Shown: piece after piece, positions 55,161-63,569 of the stretch
How the letters are laid out: each line of letters begins with the position of its first letter
Numbering within the stretch: position 1 is the stretch's first letter
Assembly (NCBI RefSeq): GCF_024494385.1
Contig: NZ_JAEVLT010000016.1
Span: 34,897-98,896 of the forward strand
Length of the DNA: 64,000 nucleotides
DNA from: Bacillus sp. EB600
Lineage (GTDB): Bacteria; Bacillota; Bacilli; Bacillales; Cytobacillaceae
Reading direction: 5' to 3'
The notes under the pieces: model-generated
What the model saw: only the letters and a program-made list of their open reading frames with translations
Told to the model about the DNA's origin: nothing
Databases searched by the model: none
Program-made: the position numbers and the translations under genes

Positions 55161-56258
55161 ATGGGTTTAAACTTTCGCAAAAGCTTTAAGATTGCTCCAG
55201 GAATACGAATGAATGTCGGAAAAAAAGGAGTGGGTGTGAGCTTTGGGGTTCCAGGTTTAAGGTACACGATTAACAGCAGTGGAAGAAAGACGACAACTGT
55301 GGGAATCCCAGGCTCAGGAATTTCCTATTCTACAACATCAGGCTCGAGGAGCTATAAAACTCCTGCCTATCAGAGAAGAAGCGAACTGGCCCGATTACAA
55401 AGAGAACAGCGGAAGCTCCAGGAACAAGAATACGCAAGGCTTCAGGTCACCCTTTACGAAAACAAACTAGATCAGATTCGTTCCATTCATCAAGAATGCG
55501 ATGATCCGGTTGATTGGAAGGAGGTCTATCGTCGTTTAGCCCCATTTAAAAATGGACAGGAAGGACCGAATACGAAAGCAGCCAGGGAACAGTTGGAATC
55601 CTACCAACCAAGCGTCATGGAGCGTATTTTTAATAAAACGGAAGCTAAACTGCAAGAATTAGCACAGGAAGTTGAAAAAGCAAAAGCAAAGGATGCAGAA
55701 TTGTGGAACAGCTGGAAACATATGCATACGGTTGCTGAAAAAATCTTGAAACGAGATATGGATTCATACCTTGAAGTGATTCAAGAATATACCCCATTAG
55801 ATGATTTAGTTGAATTTGGGAGCGGATTCGAGTTTGGTACGGATAATCCAAACATCATGCAGGTTTCCTTTGAAGTAAATGCGCTCAATGTTATCCCCAA
55901 TAAAGCACTATCTCTTACAAAAACGGGAAAGCTTTCTGAAAAGCCTTTATCAAAAACAGCATATTATGATCTTTACCAAGATTACGTTTGCAGCTGCGCA
56001 TTACGCATCGCAAGAGATCTGTTTGCACTGTTACCGGTTTATTACGTATTTGTCCATGCATATGAAGAGGTTATTAATACGGCGACGGGACACAAACAAG
56101 AACAGGCTATTTTATCGGTAAAATTTGATCGGCCTATGCTAAATCGCCTGAACTTTGAAAATCTCGATCCATCTGATGCCTTAGTAAACTTCCCGCACAA
56201 AATGAAATTTAAGAAAACATCAGGATTTGAGGATATTGGAACAGTGCTGGATGATTAG
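55161..56258 (+). CDS. DUF4236 protein with long helical C-terminal region
   Basis: 365 residues from ATG 55161 (GGGAGGA upstream). N-terminal DUF4236 (1-55: NFRKSFKIAPGIRMNVGKKG, GIPGSGISYSTTSGS), then coiled helices (70-200: ARLQREQRKLQEQEYARLQV) and a C-terminal alpha/beta region (220-365) with RIARDLFALLPVYYVFVHAY and SVKFDRPMLNRLNFENLDPS. Paralogue of the short protein at 45577. No signal peptide or membrane segment. Function unknown; full-length DUF4236 proteins appear near mobile or defence genes in some genomes (general impression). Confidence 0.8.
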   Translation: MGLNFRKSFKIAPGIRMNVGKKGVGVSFGVPGLRYTINSSGRKTTTVGIPGSGISYSTTSGSRSYKTPAYQRRSELARLQREQRKLQEQEYARLQVTLYENKLDQIRSIHQECDDPVDWKEVYRRLAPFKNGQEGPNTKAAREQLESYQPSVMERIFNKTEAKLQELAQEVEKAKAKDAELWNSWKHMHTVAEKILKRDMDSYLEVIQEYTPLDDLVEFGSGFEFGTDNPNIMQVSFEVNALNVIPNKALSLTKTGKLSEKPLSKTAYYDLYQDYVCSCALRIARDLFALLPVYYVFVHAYEEVINTATGHKQEQAILSVKFDRPMLNRLNFENLDPSDALVNFPHKMKFKKTSGFEDIGTVLDD

Positions 56259-56276
56259 GGGAATATTACAAATGGG

Positions 56277-56468
56277 GATCCACACAAATGCTCTGGGACT
56301 CGACTCATAACCAATGAGGCGGAAGCCTTAGTAGACTTCTCGACACCTTGGGTTTTCTTTCGCATATTACGAACCTATTTATTTTTACCAGGCAAAGAAA
56401 TGTTGAAAGAACTAAATAGGAAAGTGAAAAAATCAAAGGGAAGACAAAAGGTGCTCCTATTCTATTAG
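56277..56468 (+). pseudogene. Unrecognised ORF remnant
   Basis: 64 open codons without a start: CSGTRLITNEAEALVDFSTP, WVFFRILRTYLFLPGKEM, ending RQKVLLFY. Coding-like, family unknown. The rest of the gap to 56570 shows nothing. Confidence 0.3.
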
Positions 56469-56570
56469 TGGAGGAAAAACCATCGTTTTGAACCGTCGCT
56501 TTGGTGAAAGAAAAGGTTAAGAAACAGAAGAGAAAAAATGGGCGGACATTAGGAAATTATTAAAAAGGAA

Positions 56571-56612
56571 AAAAAGGAACAGGGTCATTTTAATGCCCTA
56601 TTCTCCTTTTTC
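56571..56612 (+). terminator. Stem-loop with A and T runs
   Basis: ggaacaggg / ccctattctcc imperfect stem flanked by AAAAA and TTTTT. Confidence 0.5.
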
Positions 56613-56683
56613 CACTGAAGTTGAAAAGTAAATGGAAAATTTTCGTATTAATTCAATTTAATTACTTTTGTGCAAGGCCAGTA

Positions 56684-56770
56684 GGACTGACCCCATAGCC
56701 ACTGAAACCAGTACCTGACACCGTAATAAGACATTTTTTCATATCTGTCTTTCTGCGGTGTCAGGCATTT
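56684..56770. repeat. Family A half-site joined to a family C palindrome; terminator of the MFS gene
   Basis: 56684-56694 ggactgacccc; 56712-56768 arms tacctgacaccg / cggtgtcaggca with T runs on both strands. It lies 29 bases past the reverse MFS stop. Confidence 0.7.
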
Positions 56771-56798
56771 TTTTCAATTTTGATTGTTGACCAAAGCT

Positions 56799-58139
56799 TT
56801 ATTTAGCAATGTCCAACGATTGTTTTTCAGTAGCTAAAACTTTACGACCTTGATGATTTGCTAAGAAAACAGCTAATGCAGCAATAATCCCTGGTATGGC
56901 AAATATCATGAAGTTAATCTGTAAAGTCAATTTTGAAGCTAGTAAAATACCGCCAATGGTTGGCCCAAGTATTCCTCCAATTCGTCCGACCCCTAATGCC
57001 CATCCCAGCGCTGTTGAACGCATAGTAACCGGATAGAATTGGGAAGTATAGGAATGTGTAAGGTTTTGTGTTCCAACTGTTGCAGCTCCCGCAATCGCTA
57101 TTAATATATATAATAAAACCATATTGGTTGCATAACCCAGACTAGAAATTGAAATAAAGGCGATCAAAAAGAATAGAATAAGAGCTTTACCAACACCCCA
57201 GCGATCGGCTAACCATCCCATTAGAACGGCACCTACTGTAGCCCCCACATTTAACGCCAGGAGAAAGCTTAAACTTGAACCAAGAGGGAATCCAGCTTCG
57301 GTCATGAATTTAGGCAGCCATGTATTCAGTCCGTAGAGCATTAGTAACGACATGAAGTATGTCAACCAGATCATTACTGTTAAAAAGCCTCTTTTCTCCG
57401 TAAATAAATTTTTAACTGGAGATGAATCTTGTTTTGGTTTATTTAAAACGAATGTTTCATTTTCTGATGGCTGATAGGTTGCATTAACCTTTACAAGAAT
57501 ATTTTGTATTCTTTTTTGATCATTTTTAGCAATCAACGTCCCAATTGAGTCCGGTAAAAATTTTGCCAGGAAAGGCAAAAACAATAATGGAAGAGCACCA
57601 AAGAAGAAAACGGACTCCCATCCAAAATTAGGGATCAAAAACATACTTAGGAAAGCAGCTGTAACTCCACCGATTGAATATCCAGCCATAATTGCAGCGA
57701 TCATCCTGCTGCGGGTTCCTGCTGGAGAATATTCACTGATTAATCCAATGACATTAGGCATCATGCCTCCTAGTCCTAAACCAGTAATGAATCTAAAAAC
57801 TCCAAATATTTCTGGACTTGGAGCCAATCCTGTAAGAAACATAAATAGACTGAAGATAGAAACACAAATCAAGATAATCTTTTTTCGGCCTAGCTTATCT
57901 GCCAAGGTTCCAAATAGGAATGCTCCAAACATCATGCCAAATAAAGCATAACTTCCATACATTCCTGCTTGAACAGGAGAAATTCCCCATTCCTTCATTA
58001 AAGTAGGAACCACTGCACCATAGATGACTAAATCAAAACCATCAAACAGCATTAAGGCAGCTCCCCAAAAAAGTATCATCCAATGAAACTTATTAAATTT
58101 TGCTACTTGAATAAATTTTTCTGCGTTTGTTTCCAGCAT
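56799..58139 (-). CDS. MFS transporter, aromatic acid:H+ symporter (AAHS) family
   Basis: 446 residues from ATG 58139 (AAAGGGG 8-10 bases upstream; ATG 58169 lacks a site). Twelve membrane helices with a central loop. AAHS signatures: LMLFDGFDLVIYGAVVPTLM in helix 1 (DGFD), the loop GTLADKLGRKKII, and LGLGGMMPNVIGLISEYSP. PcaK/BenK-like members import 4-hydroxybenzoate, benzoate or related acids with protons. No catabolic operon adjoins, but aromatic-related genes lie elsewhere in the window. Terminator is the palindrome at 56712. Confidence 0.9.
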   Translation of the reverse strand: MLETNAEKFIQVAKFNKFHWMILFWGAALMLFDGFDLVIYGAVVPTLMKEWGISPVQAGMYGSYALFGMMFGAFLFGTLADKLGRKKIILICVSIFSLFMFLTGLAPSPEIFGVFRFITGLGLGGMMPNVIGLISEYSPAGTRSRMIAAIMAGYSIGGVTAAFLSMFLIPNFGWESVFFFGALPLLFLPFLAKFLPDSIGTLIAKNDQKRIQNILVKVNATYQPSENETFVLNKPKQDSSPVKNLFTEKRGFLTVMIWLTYFMSLLMLYGLNTWLPKFMTEAGFPLGSSLSFLLALNVGATVGAVLMGWLADRWGVGKALILFFLIAFISISSLGYATNMVLLYILIAIAGAATVGTQNLTHSYTSQFYPVTMRSTALGWALGVGRIGGILGPTIGGILLASKLTLQINFMIFAIPGIIAALAVFLANHQGRKVLATEKQSLDIAK

Positions 58140-59476
58140 ACATCCAACCCCTTTAATAATATTGAGCATATATAATTAGCCTTGTTTTAAAATTTTTTAT
58201 AGGCTATTAATAGTTCGTTGAAAAATTCCCCTTGTCGATTGTTCTATAGAAAGCCATTCATCTTCAATCTTTTCCTATTTATAACTATTAAGTTGTATAA
58301 TATAGTGTTTTTAGATTAATCTTTTCTCTTATTTGGAAAGGTGAAATAATTTTAAAAAAATGACTTTGTCGTACATAATCGATTAATTAAAAAATTCCAT
58401 TTTAATAGAGTTGCATACAATTCGTAATTTTCGGAAATTAGACGTGAAAAGTTCACATACAGTTTGTGAAAAGGGGCTGCCCCAAAAGGATGTCTACTTT
58501 CTTAGAAACCATCCTAAGTATGTTTTTCGGAAAGTGTATACATTATACTGCCTGATGGATGGGGCTGCCTGGTCCCATTAGAATAGGAACATTATATTTG
58601 GTTAACGTTTTAAACTGCAACATGACCATCTTCAAGAATTAAGTTATGAGGGTAATTACTACTTCTTAGGCAATCGCTTCCATCAACTTGTCCACTTAAT
58701 GCATTCAGACAATGTGTGTAAAAATCCACTGAATTTAGAAGATTTGTAACGCAATACACCATACCCTAGTTTTTTGTAACGGATATTCAAGCTTATCCAT
58801 CAATGATTTTATTATCAGAATATAGTATAAATTTATATTATTTGGAAAATAATATCAACTAAAAATTTATTTTGGTAAAACTTGGAAAATCCAAAATAAA
58901 TTTTTGCTTTTTAGTGTTAACATTTTAAATAACTTATATCTTCAATCTTTATAGGCTCAATTGGAATGTATCTTTTCCTTGGGGCATTGGCGGTTGGTAT
59001 TGCCTTGATACTAAATTATTCCTATTTGGTTTTCAAAAGGATAGTGGATAGAATCCAAATGTACTATTATTGAAATAGCAATCGCGGTCACTGACTTTGA
59101 AAAATCCTAGGTCCTGTCCCTGGAAAAATGGAAGAGCTGATTACACGCGGTGAGGCGGTCGTGTATTTTACAATCGGGGGTTTTTGCGAGCAAATGGAGA
59201 AAACGGCCTAGGAGGAGAAAATTAATTACTGAATCATCCAATTGGGGCACAGAGGATGCCAAACAGTGCTCTGGGGAAGTCTTTGATGAACCCGTACCAA
59301 TACCTTGACCCAATCTATCTATATCAAACAAAAGGATATCCATATAAGAAATTAGATATCCTTTTTATCACTTTTTTCGTACAAATTTTCGTTTAATCTA
59401 TCTTTTTTTATAAAAATTATTAGATTCTGGAATCAAATAATGTCATATTTTTTTGTAATTTTTTACATTTAAATTA
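58140..59476. other. 1.3-kb stretch of remnants
   Basis: No intact gene. Recognisable scraps: GC hairpin ggggctgcccc near 58473; about 58645-58750 reading EGNYYFLGNRFHQLVHLMHS; about 58952-59073 a hydrophobic piece (IGMYLFLGALAVGIALILNY); about 59107-59210 reading MEELITRGEAVVYFTIGGF. They are in different frames and of unknown families. Confidence 0.4.
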
Positions 59477-59505
59477 TTGAAATTTTTATTATTCTTTTAT
59501 ATATT
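59477..59505 (+). promoter_or_regulatory. Sigma-A promoter upstream of CIRCE
   Basis: TTGAAA at 59477-59482, 17-base spacer, TATATT at 59500-59505. Confidence 0.75.
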
Positions 59506-59514
59506 TTAATTGTA

Positions 59515-59541
59515 CTAGCACTCATTCCACTCGAGTGCTAA
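59515..59541 (+). promoter_or_regulatory. CIRCE element (HrcA operator)
   Basis: ctagcactc, nine bases, gagtgctaa: 17 of 18 arm positions of the CIRCE consensus (TTAGCACTC-N9-GAGTGCTAA). It begins 9 bases after the -10, the position used for HrcA repression of groES and dnaK operons. Confidence 0.93.
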
Positions 59542-59646
59542 CAAAGCTAATTGGAGGAAGGAGGTTTGTACGAGTCCATTTTTTACTTAAGGTCTATAGG
59601 GGCTACGTAAATTTCAAATACAATACAGGAAGGGGTGTGTTTAATC

Positions 59647-59754
59647 ATGTCATTTGTCCATTTTGATGAGGTTTACGACATTTGCTGTGAAGTGTGTATA
59701 AACTCACTTGAAAGGACAGAACCAAAGCTTTGGAATGATTCCAACAAAAAATGA
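59647..59754 (+). CDS. 35-residue Cys-containing peptide, first ORF after CIRCE
   Basis: AAGGGGTG lies about 9 bases before ATG 59647. It reads FVHFDEVYDICCEVCINSLE, ending WNDSNKK, with CCxxC. No family recognised. Immediately after the stop another frame stays open (ATG 59752: ENLQQDLSKHN and on), so a frameshift could have split a longer protein. About 105 bases downstream of CIRCE and probably in its transcript. Confidence 0.45.
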   Translation: MSFVHFDEVYDICCEVCINSLERTEPKLWNDSNKK

Positions 59755-59871
59755 AAAATGAAAACTTACAGCAAGACCTTTCGAAACATAATCTATGCCA
59801 ATCCTCACATTTATCTCTTAAAAATTTGACGGTTTTCATAGCTTATCTTTTGACAGAGGAGGTGTTTCTTA

Positions 59872-60024
59872 TTGGAAATGCACGATCCTGTATGTATTTA
59901 TTGCGGTGAACCACTTTCCAAATGGGAAAGAACTAGAAGCTACTGCTGGAATTGTGATGAGTTGACGACCTCTGAGCCTTGTCACGAAGAAGATGATGGT
60001 GATTGGATTCACTCATTGTTTTAA
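59872..60024 (+). CDS. 50-residue zinc-ribbon protein
   Basis: AGGAGGTG sits 7 bases before TTG 59872. Two CxxC knuckles, VCIYCGEPLS and YCWNCDELT, separated by 15 residues, then an acidic tail CHEEDDGDWIH. A rubredoxin/zinc-ribbon-like microprotein. No family recognised. Lies between CIRCE and the Hsp20 gene in the same direction, with no terminator seen between, so heat induction is inferred. Confidence 0.65.
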   Translation: MEMHDPVCIYCGEPLSKWERTRSYCWNCDELTTSEPCHEEDDGDWIHSLF

Positions 60025-60156
60025 TTGTTAATAGTGGAACAAATGAATGAATACCCCTTCAGAAGAATCTTGCATGTAACTTTTCTTTAAGACAAAAGAG
60101 CCAAATAGACCTTAGAAAACAAATTACTAATCAAATAAGATAAGTGGAGGTTTTCT

Positions 60157-60258
60157 ATGAATATTAAAACAGGTTTATGGTTAAGACTCCCACAACTTTT
60201 TCGATTACGTTTGTTGAATGCTAGGATGAAAAAGCAAAAAAAAGAACATAAAAAGTAA
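60157..60258 (+). CDS. 33-residue basic peptide
   Basis: GGAGG is 6 bases before ATG 60157. It reads LWLRLPQLFRLRLLNARMKK then QKKEHKK: an amphipathic helix with a Lys-rich tail, net strongly positive. It may bind membrane or nucleic acid. No family recognised. Same direction as the CIRCE-led cluster; Hsp20 begins 81 bases later. Confidence 0.5.
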   Translation: MNIKTGLWLRLPQLFRLRLLNARMKKQKKEHKK

Positions 60259-60339
60259 TGGCTACAAGTTGCATTATAAAATATTTACAATTACTAATTT
60301 ATAATGTTTTGTTTAGCAAAAAAAAGGAGGAATCAATAT

Positions 60340-60777
60340 ATGACTACTTTATCTCCATTCAGAAGAAGAAAAAGAGATTTAAGGAGTGGTATGTGGGATT
60401 TATTCTCGGATTTCTTCAACGATAGTTTCTTTGCACCTGTTCTAAGTGACACTCACCACTTCCGCACTGATATTAAAGATGATGGTGACCAATATGTAAT
60501 TGAGGCGGAATTGCCTGGCCTTGAAAAGGATGACATCATTGTTGAATACAGTAATAATTATTTAATGATTTCTGCAAAAAGAGAAGCAGATATGAAAGTT
60601 GAGGATGAAAACTATATTCGTCAGGAAAGATACTTCGGCAACTTTATCCGTCGTTTTTATGTGGAAGACATTGATGACAATGCCATTGACGCTACATTTA
60701 AAAATGGAATTCTCACTTTGAAGTGCCCAAAATTAATGCTTACAAATACAGACAAAAAACGCATTGAAATTCATTAA
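60340..60777 (+). CDS. Hsp20 family small heat-shock protein
   Basis: 145 residues from ATG 60340 (AAAGGAGG 9 bases upstream; ATG 60304 has none). Alpha-crystallin domain (45-140): FRTDIKDDGDQYVIEAELPG, LEKDDIIVEYSNNYLMISAK, and FKNGILTLKCPK, which is the conserved G-I-L motif. N-terminus FRRRKRDLRSGMWDLFSDFF is the variable oligomerisation arm. ATP-independent holdase that binds unfolding proteins in the cytoplasm. Last gene of the run that starts at the CIRCE element 800 bases upstream. Confidence 0.93.
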   Translation: MTTLSPFRRRKRDLRSGMWDLFSDFFNDSFFAPVLSDTHHFRTDIKDDGDQYVIEAELPGLEKDDIIVEYSNNYLMISAKREADMKVEDENYIRQERYFGNFIRRFYVEDIDDNAIDATFKNGILTLKCPKLMLTNTDKKRIEIH

Positions 60778-60830
60778 TATGTGACATAACGTTCAAAAGC
60801 CTCATGGTGAAATGATGGGGGACTCCTAGT

Positions 60831-61412
60831 ATGAAAAAAAGATTGGCAGGATCCGCCTTAATCGCTTCATCTTTGATGGTAGTCTTTCATCCTTTGTTGC
60901 TGGATACTAGTAAAACCCAGCAAAGTGAATTTCAAACAGGGTCCGTAATGAGGGCCATTCCTTCTGGGCAAATGCCGGTAACGTTGGTTGAAACAATCGA
61001 TGGAGACACCATTAAAGTGAAGCTAAATGGAAAAGTAGACACTGTTCGCTATTTATTGGTCGATACTCCGGAATCAAAAAAGCCGGGGATGTGTGTCCAG
61101 CCATACGCAGTGGAGGCTTCGGAACGAAATAACCAATTAGTTCGAGCCGGCCGGTTAACCCTTGAGTTTGAACAAGGGGTACCAAGGGATGCCTACGGAC
61201 GTCTCCTTGCATATGTTTATGCAAACGGTCAATCTGTTCAGGAAATGTTAGTAAAAGAAGGCTTCGCCCGTGTCGCTTACATTATGAATCCCCCATATAA
61301 ATATCTCTCTATCTATCAGAATGATGAAACATCTGCAAAAAGAAATAAAGTAAAAATCTGGAGCAAGCCAAACTATGTTTCACAATGGGGATTTAATGGA
61401 TGTGGAAAATGA
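60831..61412 (+). CDS. Secreted thermonuclease (SNase family)
   Basis: 193 residues; GGGGGA upstream of ATG 60831. Signal peptide (KKRLAGSALIASSLMVVFHP). SNase OB-fold domain (50-190): ETIDGDTIKVKL (Asp for Ca2+), VRYLLVDTPES with catalytic Arg and Glu, and PRDAYGRLLAYVY with the second catalytic Arg. Ca2+-dependent hydrolysis of DNA and RNA outside the cell. The C-terminus ends QWGFNGCGK. A 5' fragment of a close paralogue lies at 45347. Follows Hsp20 by 53 bases. Confidence 0.93.
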   Translation: MKKRLAGSALIASSLMVVFHPLLLDTSKTQQSEFQTGSVMRAIPSGQMPVTLVETIDGDTIKVKLNGKVDTVRYLLVDTPESKKPGMCVQPYAVEASERNNQLVRAGRLTLEFEQGVPRDAYGRLLAYVYANGQSVQEMLVKEGFARVAYIMNPPYKYLSIYQNDETSAKRNKVKIWSKPNYVSQWGFNGCGK

Positions 61413-61424
61413 TCCTGGAACAAT

Positions 61425-61512
61425 GGGGTCAGTGCCCTATGACATTAATGCTTTTAAATACAAGTGCCAGGCATTCCAGAAGGACAATTGTCCTTCTGTG
61501 GTGCCTGGCACT
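61425..61512. repeat. Family A half-site plus family C palindrome (copy 4)
   Basis: 61425-61437 ggggtcagtgccc; 61463-61512 perfect 11-bp arms agtgccaggca / tgcctggcact enclosing GGACAATTGTCC. Confidence 0.8.
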
Positions 61513-61722
61513 AAAATTTGAAAAAGTTTGTGAAAAAATGTACTTACGCTAACTGATTGGACTTTGTTCCCCATTCAAACTAATGAACACTTGAAATTAA
61601 TAATTGATATTCTTTATAATATTAAGCTACGAGAAAGGGGTTTAGGGTTATCCTGGGTAGTAGTACATCTTAGGATCATATGTTAGAATATTATTAAAAT
61701 AAAGATATTAAAGAGGATTTTA

Positions 61723-63321
61723 ATGATGTTAAAACAGGATGATTCTATTGTTATTCAAGCAAAAGAACGCTGTAAAGAGTACGGTATTGATCCAACTATT
61801 GTACCAACATTTACACAATGCTTATCTTCTGAAGCTTATGCTAAGAAAATCACGACATACTCCGAAATATTAAATGTAGTAAAATTTTTTATAAAAAAAT
61901 TTCTCTCTTCAGTTGAAGGTACTCCGATTCTTGTTGCGGTAACAGATGAAAAGGGACATATCCTAAAATTCGAAGGTGATTCGACAATTCTGCATGCCGT
62001 CAAACAATTGGGAATTAAAGAAGGAGTTCGTTATGTTGAGAAAGATGCTGGAGTAAACGCTGTATCGTTAGCCCTTCAATATGATCAACCTATTCAATTG
62101 GTTGGAGAAGACCATTACTGCCAAGTATATTATGATGCTGCATGTTATAGTGTACCCTTTCGAAATAAAGGCAATACAAAACCTCTGGGTACGATCTCGT
62201 TATTAACTTATATCCCACATGATAACCCATTGTTATTAGTGATGTTACATACCATCGTTGATTCTATAGAACGAGAACTGCTAGTTCAGGAAAAAAATAA
62301 GAAGCTTTTTATTTTGAATCAGGGACTGCTTCAAACGAGTTATCAAGCGGTCATTGTTACAGATGCCAAAGGGGATATTATAGATTGTAACGAAAATGGA
62401 AAACAAATTTTAAAGTTAATGTGTCCAAAAAGAAGCGATTATGAAAGTTCTAGTATTCTTTATGCAGAAAAGATAGGTTCCTATTTTAAGGATGTGCTTT
62501 CAGACAAACAAGAAATTATAGGAATTGAAATATCTATAGCTATAGATGACGCTCTTCAATATTTTATTTTAGATGTTATCCCAATTTTTGATGATAGAAA
62601 TTCGCTCATTTACATTGTTGGAAGTCTTCGGGACATCAGCGAAATGAAAAGCACAGAAGCGTACTTACGTAATACTGAAAAGCTTTCTGTAGTGGGGCAG
62701 ATGGCTGCAGGTGTTGCTCACGAAATCCGTAATCCATTAACAACCATTAAGGGACTGCTTCAGTTTTCAAAGGATCAATTTAAGCCTGATCATTACAAAC
62801 TCCTTATGTCTGAAATAGATCGAATGAACTTCATTGTAAGTGAGCTTCTGGTTTTGGGAAAACCTCATGTTGTTCATTATAGTAAAGTAGAGTTAATTTC
62901 AATAATGGATGATATTTTGAAAATATTTGAAAGCCAAGCTGTGATGAATGGTATTTCCATTACGAGAGATATCAATAGGTTTGGGACTATTTATTGTGAC
63001 CCAAATCAAATCAAACAGGTATTTATTAATATTCTTAAGAATGCCATGGAAGCAATACCTTTTGGAGGAAATATTCATGTCACAGTGGATATTGAGGGAT
63101 CGGAGCAACTTATTCGCTTTATAGATAATGGAGAGGGTATACCTGAAGACGTGTTGAACAAAATAGGACAACCTTTTTGTACTACGAAAAAAGATGGAAA
63201 TGGTTTAGGTATTATGGTTACCAAGAAAATCATTGAATCCCATAATGGGAAAATTCAATTTAACAGTCAAGTTAAATCAGGTACCACAGTTGAAATTCGC
63301 CTTCCTTTACTTAATTTGTGA
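61723..63321 (+). CDS. Soluble GAF-PAS sensor histidine kinase, sporulation-type
   Basis: 532 residues; AGAGGA 5 or 8 bases before tandem ATGs at 61723/61726. No membrane segments. Order: a helical lead-in with YGIDPTIVP and a GAF domain (65-170) of the kind at the N-terminus of AcoR-type sigma-54 activators (GVNAVSLALQYDQPIQLVGE, ACYSVPF); PAS (200-310: SYQAVIVTDAKGDIIDCNEN); HisKA with His333 in AAGVAHEIRNPLTT; HATPase_c with NILKNAMEA, DNGEGIP and GNGLGIM. No response regulator adjoins, so it probably phosphorylates Spo0F or another distant partner. A small-molecule signal is inferred. Confidence 0.9.
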   Translation: MMLKQDDSIVIQAKERCKEYGIDPTIVPTFTQCLSSEAYAKKITTYSEILNVVKFFIKKFLSSVEGTPILVAVTDEKGHILKFEGDSTILHAVKQLGIKEGVRYVEKDAGVNAVSLALQYDQPIQLVGEDHYCQVYYDAACYSVPFRNKGNTKPLGTISLLTYIPHDNPLLLVMLHTIVDSIERELLVQEKNKKLFILNQGLLQTSYQAVIVTDAKGDIIDCNENGKQILKLMCPKRSDYESSSILYAEKIGSYFKDVLSDKQEIIGIEISIAIDDALQYFILDVIPIFDDRNSLIYIVGSLRDISEMKSTEAYLRNTEKLSVVGQMAAGVAHEIRNPLTTIKGLLQFSKDQFKPDHYKLLMSEIDRMNFIVSELLVLGKPHVVHYSKVELISIMDDILKIFESQAVMNGISITRDINRFGTIYCDPNQIKQVFINILKNAMEAIPFGGNIHVTVDIEGSEQLIRFIDNGEGIPEDVLNKIGQPFCTTKKDGNGLGIMVTKKIIESHNGKIQFNSQVKSGTTVEIRLPLLNL

Positions 63322-63454
63322 TTTATCAAGCTTCCATTTTACTGTGACAAAGGTAATTCAACCTTATTTTTTTAGTGAAAGTAAGATTGTGAAAAATTAT
63401 ACTTGAACTATAGGGGCGTTAGTTGAAGAAGCTATCGAAAATAGATAAGAGAAA

Positions 63455-63488
63455 TGGCTCAGTATAGTGAACTGAGCTATTTTATTTT
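63455..63488 (+). terminator. Terminator after the GAF-PAS kinase
   Basis: tggctcagt / actgagcta 9-bp stem, 7-base loop, then TTTTATTTTC. Confidence 0.8.
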
Positions 63489-63525
63489 CATTACAAAAAC
63501 AGATACAAAAAGCGGGACAAATTTA

Positions 63526-63569
63526 ATTCCAAACGGGTTTTTCGATAGGAAACGGAACCCGTTTGGAAT
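63526..63569. repeat. Perfect 14-bp inverted repeat
   Basis: attccaaacgggtt / aacccgtttggaat around a 16-base centre. Not followed by a strong T run. Resembles the intergenic palindromes in size but has a different sequence. Confidence 0.6.
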
